A stretch of DNA of 64,000 bases from Bog-1198 sp963727045 (GCA_963727045.1 CAVSES010000002.1:124001-188000), one strand, 5' to 3'. Counted from the first letter of the stretch, positions 8,454 to 17,916 are shown. Made by a program: numbers and translations. Notes: generated from the sequence alone by a model not told the origin.

Positions 8454-9659
8454 ATGAGTACATTCAGGCTTCCGGATTTGGGTGAAGGCTTGGCCGAGGC
8501 CGAAATCGTCGCCTGGCACGTCAAGGTGGGCGATCACGTGCGCGTCGATCAACCGATGGTCTCGGTGGAGACGGCCAAGGCGGTCGTTGAAGTGCCGGCC
8601 CCCTTCAGCGGCGTGGTGACCGCCCTGCGCGGCGTCCCCGGCGACATCGTCCCCACCGGCGCGCCGCTCATCGAATTCGATTCGGGAACCGTTGTCGGCC
8701 GCATGCCGCCGACCAGCGAGGAAGAATTCGTGGAATCCGCAACGGCCGGCGGATCGCGCGGCCCCGTCGCCTCCGTTCGCGGCCGCGCCGTGCCTGCCGC
8801 CCGGGCGCTCGCAAGAAATTTGAACGTCGACCTCGCGGATGTTGAAGGCAGCGGCCGCGGGGGCTTGATCACGCTCGACGATGTGCTGCAGCACGCCAAT
8901 TCATCGCCCGCTGCGAACGGCGGCGCTGCGGCGAACGGCACCGGGTCTGCCGCAAACGGCGGCGCCGCGGGCGTGCCGCTCTCTGCCGCGGCGCGGGCGA
9001 TCGCCGCCGCAGGACCTCTGGACGGCGCTCTCGAGCCGTTGCGCGGGGTGCGGCGTGCCATGGCGCAGAGCATGTCGCAGTCCCGGGATCAGGTGGCCGG
9101 CAGCACCGTGTGCGACGATGCGGACATTCATGACTGGATCCACCGCGGCGACTATATGCTGCGACTCATGCGTGCGATGATTTGCGCCTGGCGGGCGGAG
9201 CCTGCCCTGAATGCCTGGTACGATCCGTCGGCGCAATCGCGATTCCTGGTGGCGCATATCAATCTCGGCGTTGCGGTGGATACGCCGGGCGGATTGATCG
9301 TCCCGGTGATCCGGCGCATCGAGAGCAAATCGCCCGAGGAACTACGTGCCGCCATTGCGCATCAAAAGGAGGCGGCGCACCGGCGCAGCACTCCGGCGGA
9401 GGACCTGCGCGAATTCACGCTGATGTTGTCGAATTTCGGCACACTCGCCGGCCGCTACGGCATCCCCCGGGTTGTGCCTCCCGCCGTCGCCATTTTGGGC
9501 GCGGGCCGCGTACGGGAGGATGCCGTGGTGTTCGGGGGTGCCGTGCATGCCCGCCGTCGCATGCCTCTCTCCCTGAGCTTCGATCACCGCTGCATCACGG
9601 GCGGCGAGGCATGCCGCTTCCTGGGTGCAGTGATCGCGGATCTAGAAAAGCCGGAATAA
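8454..9659 (+). CDS. 2-oxoacid dehydrogenase E2 component (dihydrolipoamide acyltransferase)
   Basis: Core acyltransferase of the complex, 401 residues. One N-terminal lipoyl domain (about 1-78) with the lipoylated Lys at K42 in SVETAKAVVEVP; a peripheral-subunit-binding domain near 103-140 (VPAARALARNLNVDLADV); an Ala/Asn/Gly-rich linker (about 143-167); and the C-terminal catalytic domain. The usual catalytic HxxxDG reads HRCITG here (H378, T382), so the Asp is Thr. I recall similar T-G-G wording in some related E2 proteins, so it is probably active. AGGA stands upstream of the ATG. No E3 (lipoamide dehydrogenase) gene is in the cluster; a shared one elsewhere is assumed. Confidence 0.93.
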   Translation: MSTFRLPDLGEGLAEAEIVAWHVKVGDHVRVDQPMVSVETAKAVVEVPAPFSGVVTALRGVPGDIVPTGAPLIEFDSGTVVGRMPPTSEEEFVESATAGGSRGPVASVRGRAVPAARALARNLNVDLADVEGSGRGGLITLDDVLQHANSSPAANGGAAANGTGSAANGGAAGVPLSAAARAIAAAGPLDGALEPLRGVRRAMAQSMSQSRDQVAGSTVCDDADIHDWIHRGDYMLRLMRAMICAWRAEPALNAWYDPSAQSRFLVAHINLGVAVDTPGGLIVPVIRRIESKSPEELRAAIAHQKEAAHRRSTPAEDLREFTLMLSNFGTLAGRYGIPRVVPPAVAILGAGRVREDAVVFGGAVHARRRMPLSLSFDHRCITGGEACRFLGAVIADLEKPE

Positions 9660-9672
9660 GCAAGGATCAACC

Positions 9673-12600
9673 ATGTACCAGGCTTCATCGGAACAGCATA
9701 GCAAGATCGTCTCGGCCGTCGTGCGATCTGCGGTTCGGCCGCCCAAGTCGATGCGCGACCTGGACTGGGCGCGCTTCTTGCGGGCGTACTACGCCAATGT
9801 CGATGCGGAGGACCTCGCCGCACGCGAGCCGGCGGAGCTTGCGGCCAGCGCGCTGTCGCATTTGATGTTCGCGCGACGGCGGCGAAGGTCCGCCCTGGTG
9901 AGGGCGTTCAATCCCACCTTGCGCGAGCATGGATACACCTCGCCGCACACCGTCATCGAAATGGTGAACGACGACATGCCGTTCCTGGTGGATTCAATCG
10001 GCATGGCGCTCACCCAGCGGTCTCTCACCCTGCATTTCCTCACGCATCCCGTGTTTGCGGTCGCACGGGACAGCTCCGGAAATCTCCTGTCGCTGCAAGA
10101 GCGCGGAGAAGCGTCCAAGGGCGTCAAGCAGCCTTCCGGCAAAAAAATGCGGTTGGAATCATTTCAGCACATCGAAGTGGACCGCATCGTCGATCCCGCC
10201 GTGCTGGAATCGCTGGCAGCGCAGATCGCGCGCAGCATGCGCGACGTGCGGGTGGCCTGCGCCGACTGGGACAGGATGCGCAGCGCCATTCGAGAAGTCG
10301 CGCAAGAGTTGAGTTCCCTGAGCGGCCGCTTCGATGCAAACGATTTGAGCGAAGCCCTGGCACTGCTCGCGTGGATGGAAGATCGTCACTTCACTTTTTT
10401 GGGATATCGCGAATATCGATTGCAGGGACGCGGGGGACAGGAGGCACTGCGGCCGGTCGAAGCCACTGGACTGGGGATACTGCGCCGCGGCCATCGAAGA
10501 TCGACCGGCAGCAACCGTTCGCTGGCGAGCGACATCCGCCGTCAGAGCCGTTCACGCGACATCGTGCTCGTGACCAAGGCGAACCTGGTGTCGACCGTCC
10601 ACCGGGCGGGACACGTCGACTACGTCGGCATCAAGCACTTCGACGCCAAGGGGCGTCTGATCGGCGAAAAGCGCTTCCTGGGTCTGTGGACCTCGTCCGC
10701 CTACAGCAGCAATCCGCGTGAAATCCCGGTCCTGCGCCACAAGGTTGCGCAAGTGGTCGATCACTTCGCACTCGCGCCCGACAGTCACGACGGCAAGGCG
10801 CTGCAGCATATTCTGGAGTCCTTTCCGCGCGACGAGCTTTTCCAGGCGAATGCCGCTGAACTGAACCGCATCGTCATCGGCGTATTCGGCCTCCAGGAGC
10901 GCCCTCGGGTCCGCGTGCTGCTGAGGCGCGACGCCTTTCACAGGTTCTATTCCTGCCTGGTGTTCGTACCGCGCGAGAAATACAACACGCAGGTCCGCCA
11001 GCGCATCGAGAAAGTCATCCGCGAGGCGTTTTCGGCCTTCAGCATGGAATCGCAGGTGCAGATCGCCGAGTCGAATCTCGCGCGCATTCACATCGTCGCG
11101 CGCACCCGCCCGAGCGATGAGACCCGGGTGGACGCGGCCGCCTTGGAACGCCGCGTCGCCGCCGCGGTGCGGTCATGGGCGGACGGCTTCAAGACGGCGC
11201 TGCTGTCGCGCCTCGACGAGGCGTACGCCCTGCAGCTCTTCGAGAAGTATGCACAGGCATTTCCGGCTGCCTACACCGAGGACTTCAACGGCGACGCCGG
11301 CGCGCTCGACGTGTCGTTCCTCGAGGCGGTGGAAAAGGAGCCGGCGCGCCTGCACCTGGATATCTACCGACGGGAGCCGCGTCGCAAGGACAAGTTCTTC
11401 CTGAAGATTTTCCGCGATCAGGATGCCATTCCGATTTCCGATCTCCTGCCCATGCTGGAGAACTTGGGGCTGAAGGTGATCGCCGAACGCCCCTACGAGC
11501 TGGAATTCCCCGGCGCCCGGCGTGCCTGGATTCAAGACTTGGAACTGCTGATGCAGACTCCCGCGGCCATCCCGTTCGACGCGTTGGAGCGCGAGATCAA
11601 GAACGCGTTCACGGCCGTTTGGACCGGCCGAATGGACAGCGACAGCTTCAATCAGCTGACCCTGTCGGCCGGCATTCCGTGGCGCATCGTCATCGTCATG
11701 CGCGCCTACTGCCGCTACTTGCTGCAAACCGGACTGCCCTTCAGCCAGGGCTATATCGCCCAGGTGCTGGTCAAGAACGCCGCCATCGCCCGCACCCTGG
11801 CCGACCTCTTCATGACCCGATTCGATCCGCAGATTTCTGCGGCATCGCGCCCGGGCACGCTCGTGCGCCTCGAGCAGCGCATCAGCGCATCGCTCGAGGA
11901 GGTGACGCGTTCAGATGAGGACCGGATCTTGCGGGCCTTGTGGAATGCACTGTCTGCGACCGTGCGCACCAACGCCTACCAACACGGCCCCGCGGGCCAG
12001 CTCAAGGAGTATCTGTCCTTCAAGCTCGAAAGCCAGCAGCTCCGCGAGCTGCCTCTTCCGAAGCCGCTGTTTGAGATCTTCGTGTTTTCGCCGCGCATGG
12101 AAGGAGTTCACTTGCGCATGGGTTATGTGGCGCGCGGCGGGATCCGATGGTCGGATCGGCGCGAGGATTTCCGCACCGAAGTGCTGGGACTGATGAAGGC
12201 CCAGAATGTCAAGAACACGGTGATCGTTCCCGTGGGAGCCAAGGGGGGATTCGTCGTCAAACGCCTGCCGGCGGAGCGTGAGGCGCAGCAGGCCGAAGTG
12301 ATCGCCTGCTACCAGACCCTGATCAGGGGCCTGTTGGACATTACGGACAACATCGTCGATGAGAAGATCGTCGCCCCTGCCCAGGTGGTGCGCCACGACA
12401 ACGACGACGCCTATCTGGTCGTCGCCGCGGACAAGGGTACCGCGACTTTTTCCGACATCGCCAACGCCATCTCCGAGGAGTACGGATTCTGGCTCGGCGA
12501 CGCATTCGCCTCCGGAGGCTCGGCCGGCTACGACCACAAGAAGATGGCGATCACCGCGCGCGGCGCATGGGAATGCGTGAAACGGCACTTCCGCGAAATC

Positions 12601-14514
12601 GGGATCGACACCCAGAGCCAGAATTTCACCGTTGCGGGCATCGGCGACATGGCCGGGGACGTGTTCGGCAACGGCATGCTGCAGTCGCCGCACATTCAGC
12701 TGGTCGCTGCATTCAATCACCTGCATATATTCATCGATCCGCAACCCGACCCGTCGCGCTCGTTCGCCGAGCGCGAGCGGCTGTTCAAATTGCCGCGGTC
12801 CAGTTGGGATGACTATTCGCGCCGGGCGATTTCAAAGGGCGGCGGTGTTTTTTCGAGGGCCGCGAAGAGCCTGACCCTGTCGCGCGAAGCGCAGGCCCTG
12901 CTCGAACTGCCCGCACAGGCGACGCCGAACGAGGTCATCAAGGCAATTCTCAAGGTGCATGTGGATCTGTTTTGGAACGGCGGCATCGGCACCTACGTCA
13001 AGGCGACCTTCGAGAGCCACAGCGACGTCGGGGACCGCAGCAACGACGCGGTGCGAATCGACGCCCGCGAACTGAATTGCAAGGTCATCGGCGAGGGGGG
13101 CAACCTGGGGCTGTCCCAGCTCGGACGCGTCGAGTTCGCGCGGCGCGGCGGCCGGCTCAACACCGACTTCATCGACAACTCCGCGGGCGTGAACTGTTCG
13201 GACGTGGAAGTGAATCTCAAGATTCTCCTGAACGGCGCGGTTCGGGCCGGGGAAATCACGCGGCCGGGGCGCAATCGGCTGCTGGTTCAAATGACGGACG
13301 AAGTGGCCGCTCTGGTGCTGCGGAACAATTATCTGCAGAGCCAGGCGATCAGCACGAGCGAGTTCCAGGCAAAGGAGCGCTTGAGCGAGCACGCGTACGT
13401 GATCCGCTCGCTCGAGCGCTCGGGCGACCTGAACCGCTCATTGGAATTTCTGCCGTCCACCGAGGAAATCGCGGAGCGCCGCAAGGCCGGCGAGGGACTG
13501 ACGCGTCCGGAACTCGCCATCATTTTGAGCTACGGCAAGATCTGGTTGTATCGGGCGCTCATCCATTCGAACGTTCCCGAAGATCCCTATCTGTCCACCG
13601 AGCTCGCGCGTTACTTCCCGACGCCCGTGCAGAAGCGCTTCGCGGCGCGCCTGAAACGCCACCGGTTGCGGCGCGAGATCATCGCGACGGCGATCACCAA
13701 CAGCCTGATCAATCGAATGGGGCCGGTGTTCCCGGTGCGCGCTCAGGATGACACGGGAGCGGATCCCGCCGCCATTGCGCGCGCCTACAGCATAGCGCGC
13801 GAGGTGTTCGCCGCCCGCTACATCTGGAGCCGGATCGAGGCTCTCGACAACCGGATTCCGGCAGCCGTTCAATACACGGCGATGCATCAAACCACGCGCT
13901 TGCTGCGGCACATGACGTACTGGCTGCTCGAGAACCGGCGCAACGACCTCGGCATCGAACGTGCGGTGCTGCGCTACGCCGCCAAGGTGGGGGAGCTGTT
14001 CCGCGAACTCCCCGACGTTCTCAGCGTCACCGAGCAGGCGCGGCTCCGGGTGCAGCGTTCGAGCCTTGTCGAACAGCACGTGCCCGAGGATCTCGCCGCC
14101 CGAATCGCCTCGCTGGAGGTGCTGCACTGCGCATTGGATTTGGTGGAGGTCGCAATGGCATCGCACATCGACATAATCTATGCGGCCAAGGCGTATTTCG
14201 ATCTGGGAGAGCGAATCGGCTTGACTTGGATCAAGGAACAAATCGAGGGGCTGGCCGCGGAGGGTCATTGGCAGGCGGTTGCGCGCGGAACGCTGCGCGA
14301 CAACCTCTACGAGCTGCAGCGCAAAATCACAGGGGCCGTCCTCGCCTGCAAGGGACGGGATGCGGGCGCGCGCGTCGGCGAATGGATCGCGCGTCATTCA
14401 GCCCCGGTCGATGCGTTGAAGCGGGTCGTCGTCGACCTGCGCACCGGATCGCCGCCGGATTTCGCGACTCTGTCGGTCGCTCTGCAGGCCGTCAGGCGCC
14501 TCGCCCAGGATTGA
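9673..14514 (+). CDS. gdhB: NAD-specific glutamate dehydrogenase, large 180-kDa class
   Basis: Bac_GDH family enzyme of 1613 residues, the expected size for the L_180 class, catalysing NAD-linked oxidative deamination of glutamate to 2-oxoglutarate. The N-terminal two-fifths is the large regulatory region. The catalytic part contains VPVGAKGGFVVK (about 851-862, the substrate Lys region) and the dinucleotide-binding AGIGDMAGDVFGNGML (about 987-1002). Two other family blocks are WNGGIGTYVKA and GEGGNLGLSQLGRVEFA. AAGGA is well placed before the ATG. It follows the 2-oxoacid dehydrogenase operon by 13 bases and may be co-transcribed; both support amino-acid catabolism. Confidence 0.97.
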   Translation: MYQASSEQHSKIVSAVVRSAVRPPKSMRDLDWARFLRAYYANVDAEDLAAREPAELAASALSHLMFARRRRRSALVRAFNPTLREHGYTSPHTVIEMVNDDMPFLVDSIGMALTQRSLTLHFLTHPVFAVARDSSGNLLSLQERGEASKGVKQPSGKKMRLESFQHIEVDRIVDPAVLESLAAQIARSMRDVRVACADWDRMRSAIREVAQELSSLSGRFDANDLSEALALLAWMEDRHFTFLGYREYRLQGRGGQEALRPVEATGLGILRRGHRRSTGSNRSLASDIRRQSRSRDIVLVTKANLVSTVHRAGHVDYVGIKHFDAKGRLIGEKRFLGLWTSSAYSSNPREIPVLRHKVAQVVDHFALAPDSHDGKALQHILESFPRDELFQANAAELNRIVIGVFGLQERPRVRVLLRRDAFHRFYSCLVFVPREKYNTQVRQRIEKVIREAFSAFSMESQVQIAESNLARIHIVARTRPSDETRVDAAALERRVAAAVRSWADGFKTALLSRLDEAYALQLFEKYAQAFPAAYTEDFNGDAGALDVSFLEAVEKEPARLHLDIYRREPRRKDKFFLKIFRDQDAIPISDLLPMLENLGLKVIAERPYELEFPGARRAWIQDLELLMQTPAAIPFDALEREIKNAFTAVWTGRMDSDSFNQLTLSAGIPWRIVIVMRAYCRYLLQTGLPFSQGYIAQVLVKNAAIARTLADLFMTRFDPQISAASRPGTLVRLEQRISASLEEVTRSDEDRILRALWNALSATVRTNAYQHGPAGQLKEYLSFKLESQQLRELPLPKPLFEIFVFSPRMEGVHLRMGYVARGGIRWSDRREDFRTEVLGLMKAQNVKNTVIVPVGAKGGFVVKRLPAEREAQQAEVIACYQTLIRGLLDITDNIVDEKIVAPAQVVRHDNDDAYLVVAADKGTATFSDIANAISEEYGFWLGDAFASGGSAGYDHKKMAITARGAWECVKRHFREIGIDTQSQNFTVAGIGDMAGDVFGNGMLQSPHIQLVAAFNHLHIFIDPQPDPSRSFAERERLFKLPRSSWDDYSRRAISKGGGVFSRAAKSLTLSREAQALLELPAQATPNEVIKAILKVHVDLFWNGGIGTYVKATFESHSDVGDRSNDAVRIDARELNCKVIGEGGNLGLSQLGRVEFARRGGRLNTDFIDNSAGVNCSDVEVNLKILLNGAVRAGEITRPGRNRLLVQMTDEVAALVLRNNYLQSQAISTSEFQAKERLSEHAYVIRSLERSGDLNRSLEFLPSTEEIAERRKAGEGLTRPELAIILSYGKIWLYRALIHSNVPEDPYLSTELARYFPTPVQKRFAARLKRHRLRREIIATAITNSLINRMGPVFPVRAQDDTGADPAAIARAYSIAREVFAARYIWSRIEALDNRIPAAVQYTAMHQTTRLLRHMTYWLLENRRNDLGIERAVLRYAAKVGELFRELPDVLSVTEQARLRVQRSSLVEQHVPEDLAARIASLEVLHCALDLVEVAMASHIDIIYAAKAYFDLGERIGLTWIKEQIEGLAAEGHWQAVARGTLRDNLYELQRKITGAVLACKGRDAGARVGEWIARHSAPVDALKRVVVDLRTGSPPDFATLSVALQAVRRLAQD

Positions 14515-14518
14515 CCGG

Positions 14519-15010
14519 GTGACCAATCAATCCGCGAACTTCGGCCGCGAATACCTGCAGAACCGGATCGTGGGAGAATTTCCGCTGGCGAGGCACATGG
14601 ACATCGTCGTCGAGCGCGCCGACGATGCCGCGGTGGTGCTGCGCGCCCCGCTTGCACCCAACGCGAACTACAAGGGCACCGCCTTCGGGGGCAGTTTATA
14701 TTCGGTGGCCGTTCTGACAGGATGGGCCTGGGTCACCCGCTATCTGGCGGCGCGGGGACTCGCGGCCGATGCGGTGATCCAGGAATCGAGCGTGCAATAC
14801 CTCGCGCCCGTGCAAGGTGATCTGCGGGCCAGCGTCGAGGCGCCTCCCGACGCGCAGATCGCCATATTCCGCAAAATGTTGCAGCGTGCAGGGCGGGGTC
14901 GGATTCGGCTGCGCATCGAGATCGTCCATAACCGGACCCTGGCCACGCTGTTCGAGGGTGTCTTTGCCGCGATCCTGCGGCCGCAGGAGGAAACGTGCCC
15001 GGAAAATTGA
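14519..15010 (+). CDS. YiiD_C-type thioesterase domain protein
   Basis: Hot-dog-fold protein of 163 residues resembling the C-terminal thioesterase domain of YiiD. The region APLAPNANYKGTAFGGSLYS carries the N-Y-K-G-T-A-F-G-G-S signature and is followed by a helix (VAVLTGWAWVTRYLA). It probably hydrolyses an acyl-CoA or acyl-ACP; the substrate is unknown. The GTG start at 14519 lies four bases after the GDH stop. The gene end overlaps gpmA by 16 bases, so the three genes are probably read together. The GNAT domain found in full-length YiiD is absent, as in many stand-alone relatives. Confidence 0.75.
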   Translation: MTNQSANFGREYLQNRIVGEFPLARHMDIVVERADDAAVVLRAPLAPNANYKGTAFGGSLYSVAVLTGWAWVTRYLAARGLAADAVIQESSVQYLAPVQGDLRASVEAPPDAQIAIFRKMLQRAGRGRIRLRIEIVHNRTLATLFEGVFAAILRPQEETCPEN

Positions 15011-15744
15011 TCTTGGTTCGCCACGGACAGAGCATCTGGAACGTTGAAAATCTGTTCACCGGCTGGCATGACGTCGACCTGAGCGACCAGGGACGCCGGG
15101 AGGCGGAGCAGGCGGGGCGCGAGCTGATGCGCGAAAAGCTCGAGCCGCAAATCGCGTTCACCTCGGTGTTGAAGCGAGCCATTCGCACGCTCTGGTTGAT
15201 CATGGACACGACCGACCGCATGTGGCTGCCGGTGGAGGGGACTTGGCGGCTCAATGAACGCCACTACGGCGCGCTCGAGGGGCTCAACAAGGCGCAGACG
15301 GTGGAGAAGCACGGCGAGGCGCAGGTCAAGATCTGGCGCCGCAGCTACGATGTACCACCGCCGCCGTTGGGCTTGGATGATCCGCGGCACCCGCGCTTCG
15401 ATCCCAGGTACGCGGGTGTCGACGCCGCATCGCTGCCCGCGACGGAATCGCTCAAGGACACGCTCTCGCGCGTGCTGCCCTATTGGGAGTCGCGCATCGT
15501 TCCCGAGCTTCGAGCCAACAAAAACGTGCTCATCGTCGCGCATGGAAACTCGCTGCGCGCCCTGGTCAAGATGCTCGACACGATGTCCGAGAGCGACATC
15601 GTGGGGTTCAACATTCCGACCGGCATCCCGATCCTCTATGAACTGGACGAGCAGCTGCTGTCTCTGGGCCGCCGGTTCCTGGGCGATCCGCAGGCGATAT
15701 CGGCGGCGCAGGAGGCAGTGCGGCGCCAAACCGAGAAGAAATGA
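14995..15744 (+). CDS. gpmA: 2,3-bisphosphoglycerate-dependent phosphoglycerate mutase
   Basis: Interconverts 2- and 3-phosphoglycerate. 249 residues, the standard length. The phosphohistidine motif is ILVRHGQSIWN (H10), followed by FTGWHDVDLSDQG and NERHYGALEGLNKAQT. The second active-site His lies in VLIVAHGNSLRALVK. GPGDVP-like specificity loop wording is kept around YDVPPPPL. GTG at 14995 is preceded by a strong AGGAGGA, so the start is secure although it lies inside the end of the thioesterase gene. The gene faces the ferredoxin gene tail to tail. Confidence 0.96.
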   Translation: MPGKLILVRHGQSIWNVENLFTGWHDVDLSDQGRREAEQAGRELMREKLEPQIAFTSVLKRAIRTLWLIMDTTDRMWLPVEGTWRLNERHYGALEGLNKAQTVEKHGEAQVKIWRRSYDVPPPPLGLDDPRHPRFDPRYAGVDAASLPATESLKDTLSRVLPYWESRIVPELRANKNVLIVAHGNSLRALVKMLDTMSESDIVGFNIPTGIPILYELDEQLLSLGRRFLGDPQAISAAQEAVRRQTEKK

Positions 15745-15755
15745 CGATTACGCCG

Positions 15756-16073
15756 TCACGAATCCGGAGCGATCGCGACCTTCAGGCCCGACAGCGCATC
15801 GGTGAAATCGACCTGACACGACAAGCGGGAGGCGGACTCCCGGAAATCGGGCAATTCCTTGAGCAGTTCAAGCTCGTCGCTCTGCGGTTTGGGCAGCCGT
15901 GCGGACCAGGCGGGATCGACATAGACGTGGCACGTTGCGCAGGAACATAAACCGCCGCAAATCGCAGCAACTCCATAATCGAGCTCACGCAGTATCTCCA
16001 TCACCTTCAAACCGGGCTTCGCCTCGATGTCATGCTCCTTTCCGTCCCGGTCCACTACGATCATCCGCGCCAT
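15756..16073 (-). CDS. [2Fe-2S] ferredoxin, adrenodoxin/ISC type
   Basis: Small electron-transfer protein of 105 residues. The cluster ligands fit the C-X5-C-X2-C...C pattern: C39, C45 and C48 in ICGGLCSCATCHVY, and C86 in RLSCQV. An extra Cys (C43) sits inside the loop. The acidic segment SDELELLKELPDF and the RLSCQVDFTDALSGLKV end are typical of vertebrate-type bacterial ferredoxins. There is no hsc/isc cluster around it, so it is more likely a ferredoxin for an oxygenase or P450 than the ISC-assembly Fdx. It lies 50 bases after the thiamine kinase-like gene on the same strand and could be the last gene of that transcript. Confidence 0.9.
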   Translation of the reverse strand: MARMIVVDRDGKEHDIEAKPGLKVMEILRELDYGVAAICGGLCSCATCHVYVDPAWSARLPKPQSDELELLKELPDFRESASRLSCQVDFTDALSGLKVAIAPDS

Positions 16074-16123
16074 TGAGCTCTCCGTTGGTATCCCCTTGCG
16101 GGGTTCGCGTAGTGTGCCGGAAC

Positions 16124-17014
16124 TTAATCGGCGCGACTACTTGCGGTTGCTCCGAGGCGTGCTGCGAGTTCCCGGGCGCGCGCCGCAACGCCCTCGCCCT
16201 CGCCCGCGACAGCGCGTTGCGCGAGATCGCACCAGGTCAAGCACACGTAGTCGTACAGCCAGCACTCGAGCCGCAGGCGAAGATCCTCGCTTGGGCTGGG
16301 CGGCCGGCCGATGTAGGCCGCCAACAGCTCTTTTCGAAGGCCGTCCTCGAAATCGTTGTTCGCGCTCCAACCCGCCAGATCCCAGAAGGGATCTGCGGCG
16401 TGTGCGTACTCCCAATCGAGGAGCACCAGCGAGTCTCCGCGGTCGATCAGGTTGAGGGTATGCAAGTCGCTGTGGCACAGGACCGGATCGACCCCGGGCA
16501 GCGCTGCAAGTTCGGTCAGGCGCTGCGTGGCCGACTCGCGCAGCGCCTCGGCATACCCGCGCCCCGCCCGGCTGCTGCGGGCCGCCGCGGCAGAGTAGCG
16601 GTCGATCCATTTTGCAGGACTCATCAGGCGTGCCGGCGCCGGCACGGGAAGCGAATGGATGCGGCGCACAAGGTCGCCCATCCTCGACATGTTCTCCCGC
16701 GTCCGCACATCCGAAGAATTCCACGGCCGGCCCTCAACCCACCGCGAAATCAGGAGCCGGCGATGTGCGTCGCAGAACACGGGCACCGGCGCGAGATTCG
16801 CGGCGGCGGCATGCCCGAGCACGCGCGCCTCCCAGGCTCCATCGAGGCCGAGATCGCCGAAAGCCCCGGATGTCACCCGCAGCGCGTAGGCGCTGCCGTC
16901 GCGAACCACTCGAAACGTTTCATTCACGAGGCCGCTGCTCACGCGCCGGATGTCGACACTCCCCTCGCCCGGCACATGGCGGACAGCAAGCCGCTCGAGT
17001 TCACCCGTCAGCAT
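16124..17014 (-). CDS. APH-family kinase, probable thiamine kinase
   Basis: Aminoglycoside-phosphotransferase/choline-kinase fold, 296 residues. The Brenner-type catalytic loop is LCHSDLHTLNLI (H181, D183, N188), and the metal-binding Asp is D200 in LVLLDWEYAHAADP. The ATG at 17014 overlaps the end of the transporter gene by seven bases; a longer open frame upstream is a shadow of that gene. Choline or ethanolamine kinase would fit the fold equally well. The operon, headed by a TPP riboswitch with a thiamine-type transporter, makes phosphorylation of imported thiamine (ThiK role) the best reading. Confidence 0.8.
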   Translation of the reverse strand: MLTGELERLAVRHVPGEGSVDIRRVSSGLVNETFRVVRDGSAYALRVTSGAFGDLGLDGAWEARVLGHAAAANLAPVPVFCDAHRRLLISRWVEGRPWNSSDVRTRENMSRMGDLVRRIHSLPVPAPARLMSPAKWIDRYSAAAARSSRAGRGYAEALRESATQRLTELAALPGVDPVLCHSDLHTLNLIDRGDSLVLLDWEYAHAADPFWDLAGWSANNDFEDGLRKELLAAYIGRPPSPSEDLRLRLECWLYDYVCLTWCDLAQRAVAGEGEGVAARARELAARLGATASSRAD

Positions 17015-17619
17015 ATGCTCGGCTCCATCAGTGTGCGGCGCCATCGCCGCATGCCGACCACGATCAACACGAGGTAGGACCCGAACAGCAGCATCGTCAG
17101 ATACAAACCGCGGGTAAAGTCGAGGAACAAGCTGACCGAATCGATCACCAGCCACCAATGCCAGTTCTCGTAGACCTTGCGCGCAACCAGAAAGGTGGCG
17201 AATACGCTGGCCCATGTCACCATCGAATCCACGAAGGGCCACGCGGCCGGGGTGAATCGCCGCAGGAAATAGTAGCTCATCGCCGACAGCGCGCAGACAC
17301 CCAGAAAGCCGGTCAGGTGGCGCTGCATGGGCCAGCGACACACGGCGAGGCCGCTGCCGCCCCGTCGCCGCCGCCATTGCCAAAAACCGTACACCGCCAT
17401 GGCGGCGTAAAAGGCATTCAGCACGGACTCCATGTAGAGGTGAGCTCCGAAAAAGACCCACACATAGAGGCAGGAACTGACGAACGCGGCGATCCAACAC
17501 TCGAGCCGTTGGCGGATCGCCAGCAAGAGATACGCCACCGCCAGCGCGGCGGCGAGAATCTCGATCCAACTTGTGCCGCGCCAGGCGCTGACGAGCTGGA
17601 TCGACAGATCGCGAGTCAC
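17008..17619 (-). CDS. PnuC-family transporter, probable thiamine importer PnuT
   Basis: Polytopic membrane protein of 203 residues of the PnuC (SWEET-like) family, with about seven hydrophobic helices. Signature-like segments are ASVFATFLVARKVYENWHWW and LYLTMLLFGSYLVLIVVG with the W-x-x-W pattern that lines the vitamin pathway in PnuC. Members under TPP-riboswitch control are known as PnuT and carry thiamine by facilitated diffusion, with trapping by a kinase. That matches the downstream kinase here. The start is a GTG at 17619 overlapping the stop of the thiamine-binding gene (GTGA), which implies translational coupling. Confidence 0.87.
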   Translation of the reverse strand: MTRDLSIQLVSAWRGTSWIEILAAALAVAYLLLAIRQRLECWIAAFVSSCLYVWVFFGAHLYMESVLNAFYAAMAVYGFWQWRRRRGGSGLAVCRWPMQRHLTGFLGVCALSAMSYYFLRRFTPAAWPFVDSMVTWASVFATFLVARKVYENWHWWLVIDSVSLFLDFTRGLYLTMLLFGSYLVLIVVGMRRWRRTLMEPSIC

Positions 17620-17906
17620 CGGGAGGTGCTGGGGAGGGACGCAGCGCCCGCGGGCTCCGGAGGCGCCAAACCCGGGAGCACCTTCATGACGAACACCAGC
17701 TGCGGCGCACCCGCTGCCGCGGATCGCGCCATCTCCTCCGTCAGTGCCGCCATGACTTGATCGAGCGGACCCCAGATTTGGGTGGCCAACGGGTTGGTTC
17801 GCACGACAAGGCCGGAATGAGTGTTCAGCCGGTCGATGAACGCCTGAATGGATGGAATATAGTCTTCCGTAAGCGGGTACATGCTGATTTCAATGGCTGA
17901 ACGCAT
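17616..17906 (-). CDS. Thiamine-binding (YkoF/MTH1187-like) protein
   Basis: Small cytosolic protein, 96 residues from the ATG at 17906. MYPLTEDYIPSIQAFIDRLN and VRTNPLATQIWGPLDQVMAAL match the single-domain thiamine/HMP-binding ferredoxin-like family related to B. subtilis YkoF. A GTG four codons upstream is open but sits right against the riboswitch with no spacing for a ribosome binding site. GGGAG of the riboswitch 3' strand precedes the ATG by about 11-12 bases. First gene of the thiamine salvage operon; it may buffer or hand over thiamine. The Ala/Pro-rich tail is unusual. Confidence 0.72.
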   Translation of the reverse strand: MRSAIEISMYPLTEDYIPSIQAFIDRLNTHSGLVVRTNPLATQIWGPLDQVMAALTEEMARSAAAGAPQLVFVMKVLPGLAPPEPAGAASLPSTSR

Positions 17907-17916
17907 TTGATTTACC

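Noticed and set aside
17015..17569. N-terminal extension of the kinase over the PnuC gene
   Set aside because: It is a shadow of the PnuC-family gene in another frame; the ATG at 17014 fits the kinase fold.
17008..17619. PnuC as a nicotinamide riboside transporter
   Set aside because: The TPP riboswitch and the thiamine-binding and kinase neighbours favour thiamine; no NAD salvage genes are present.
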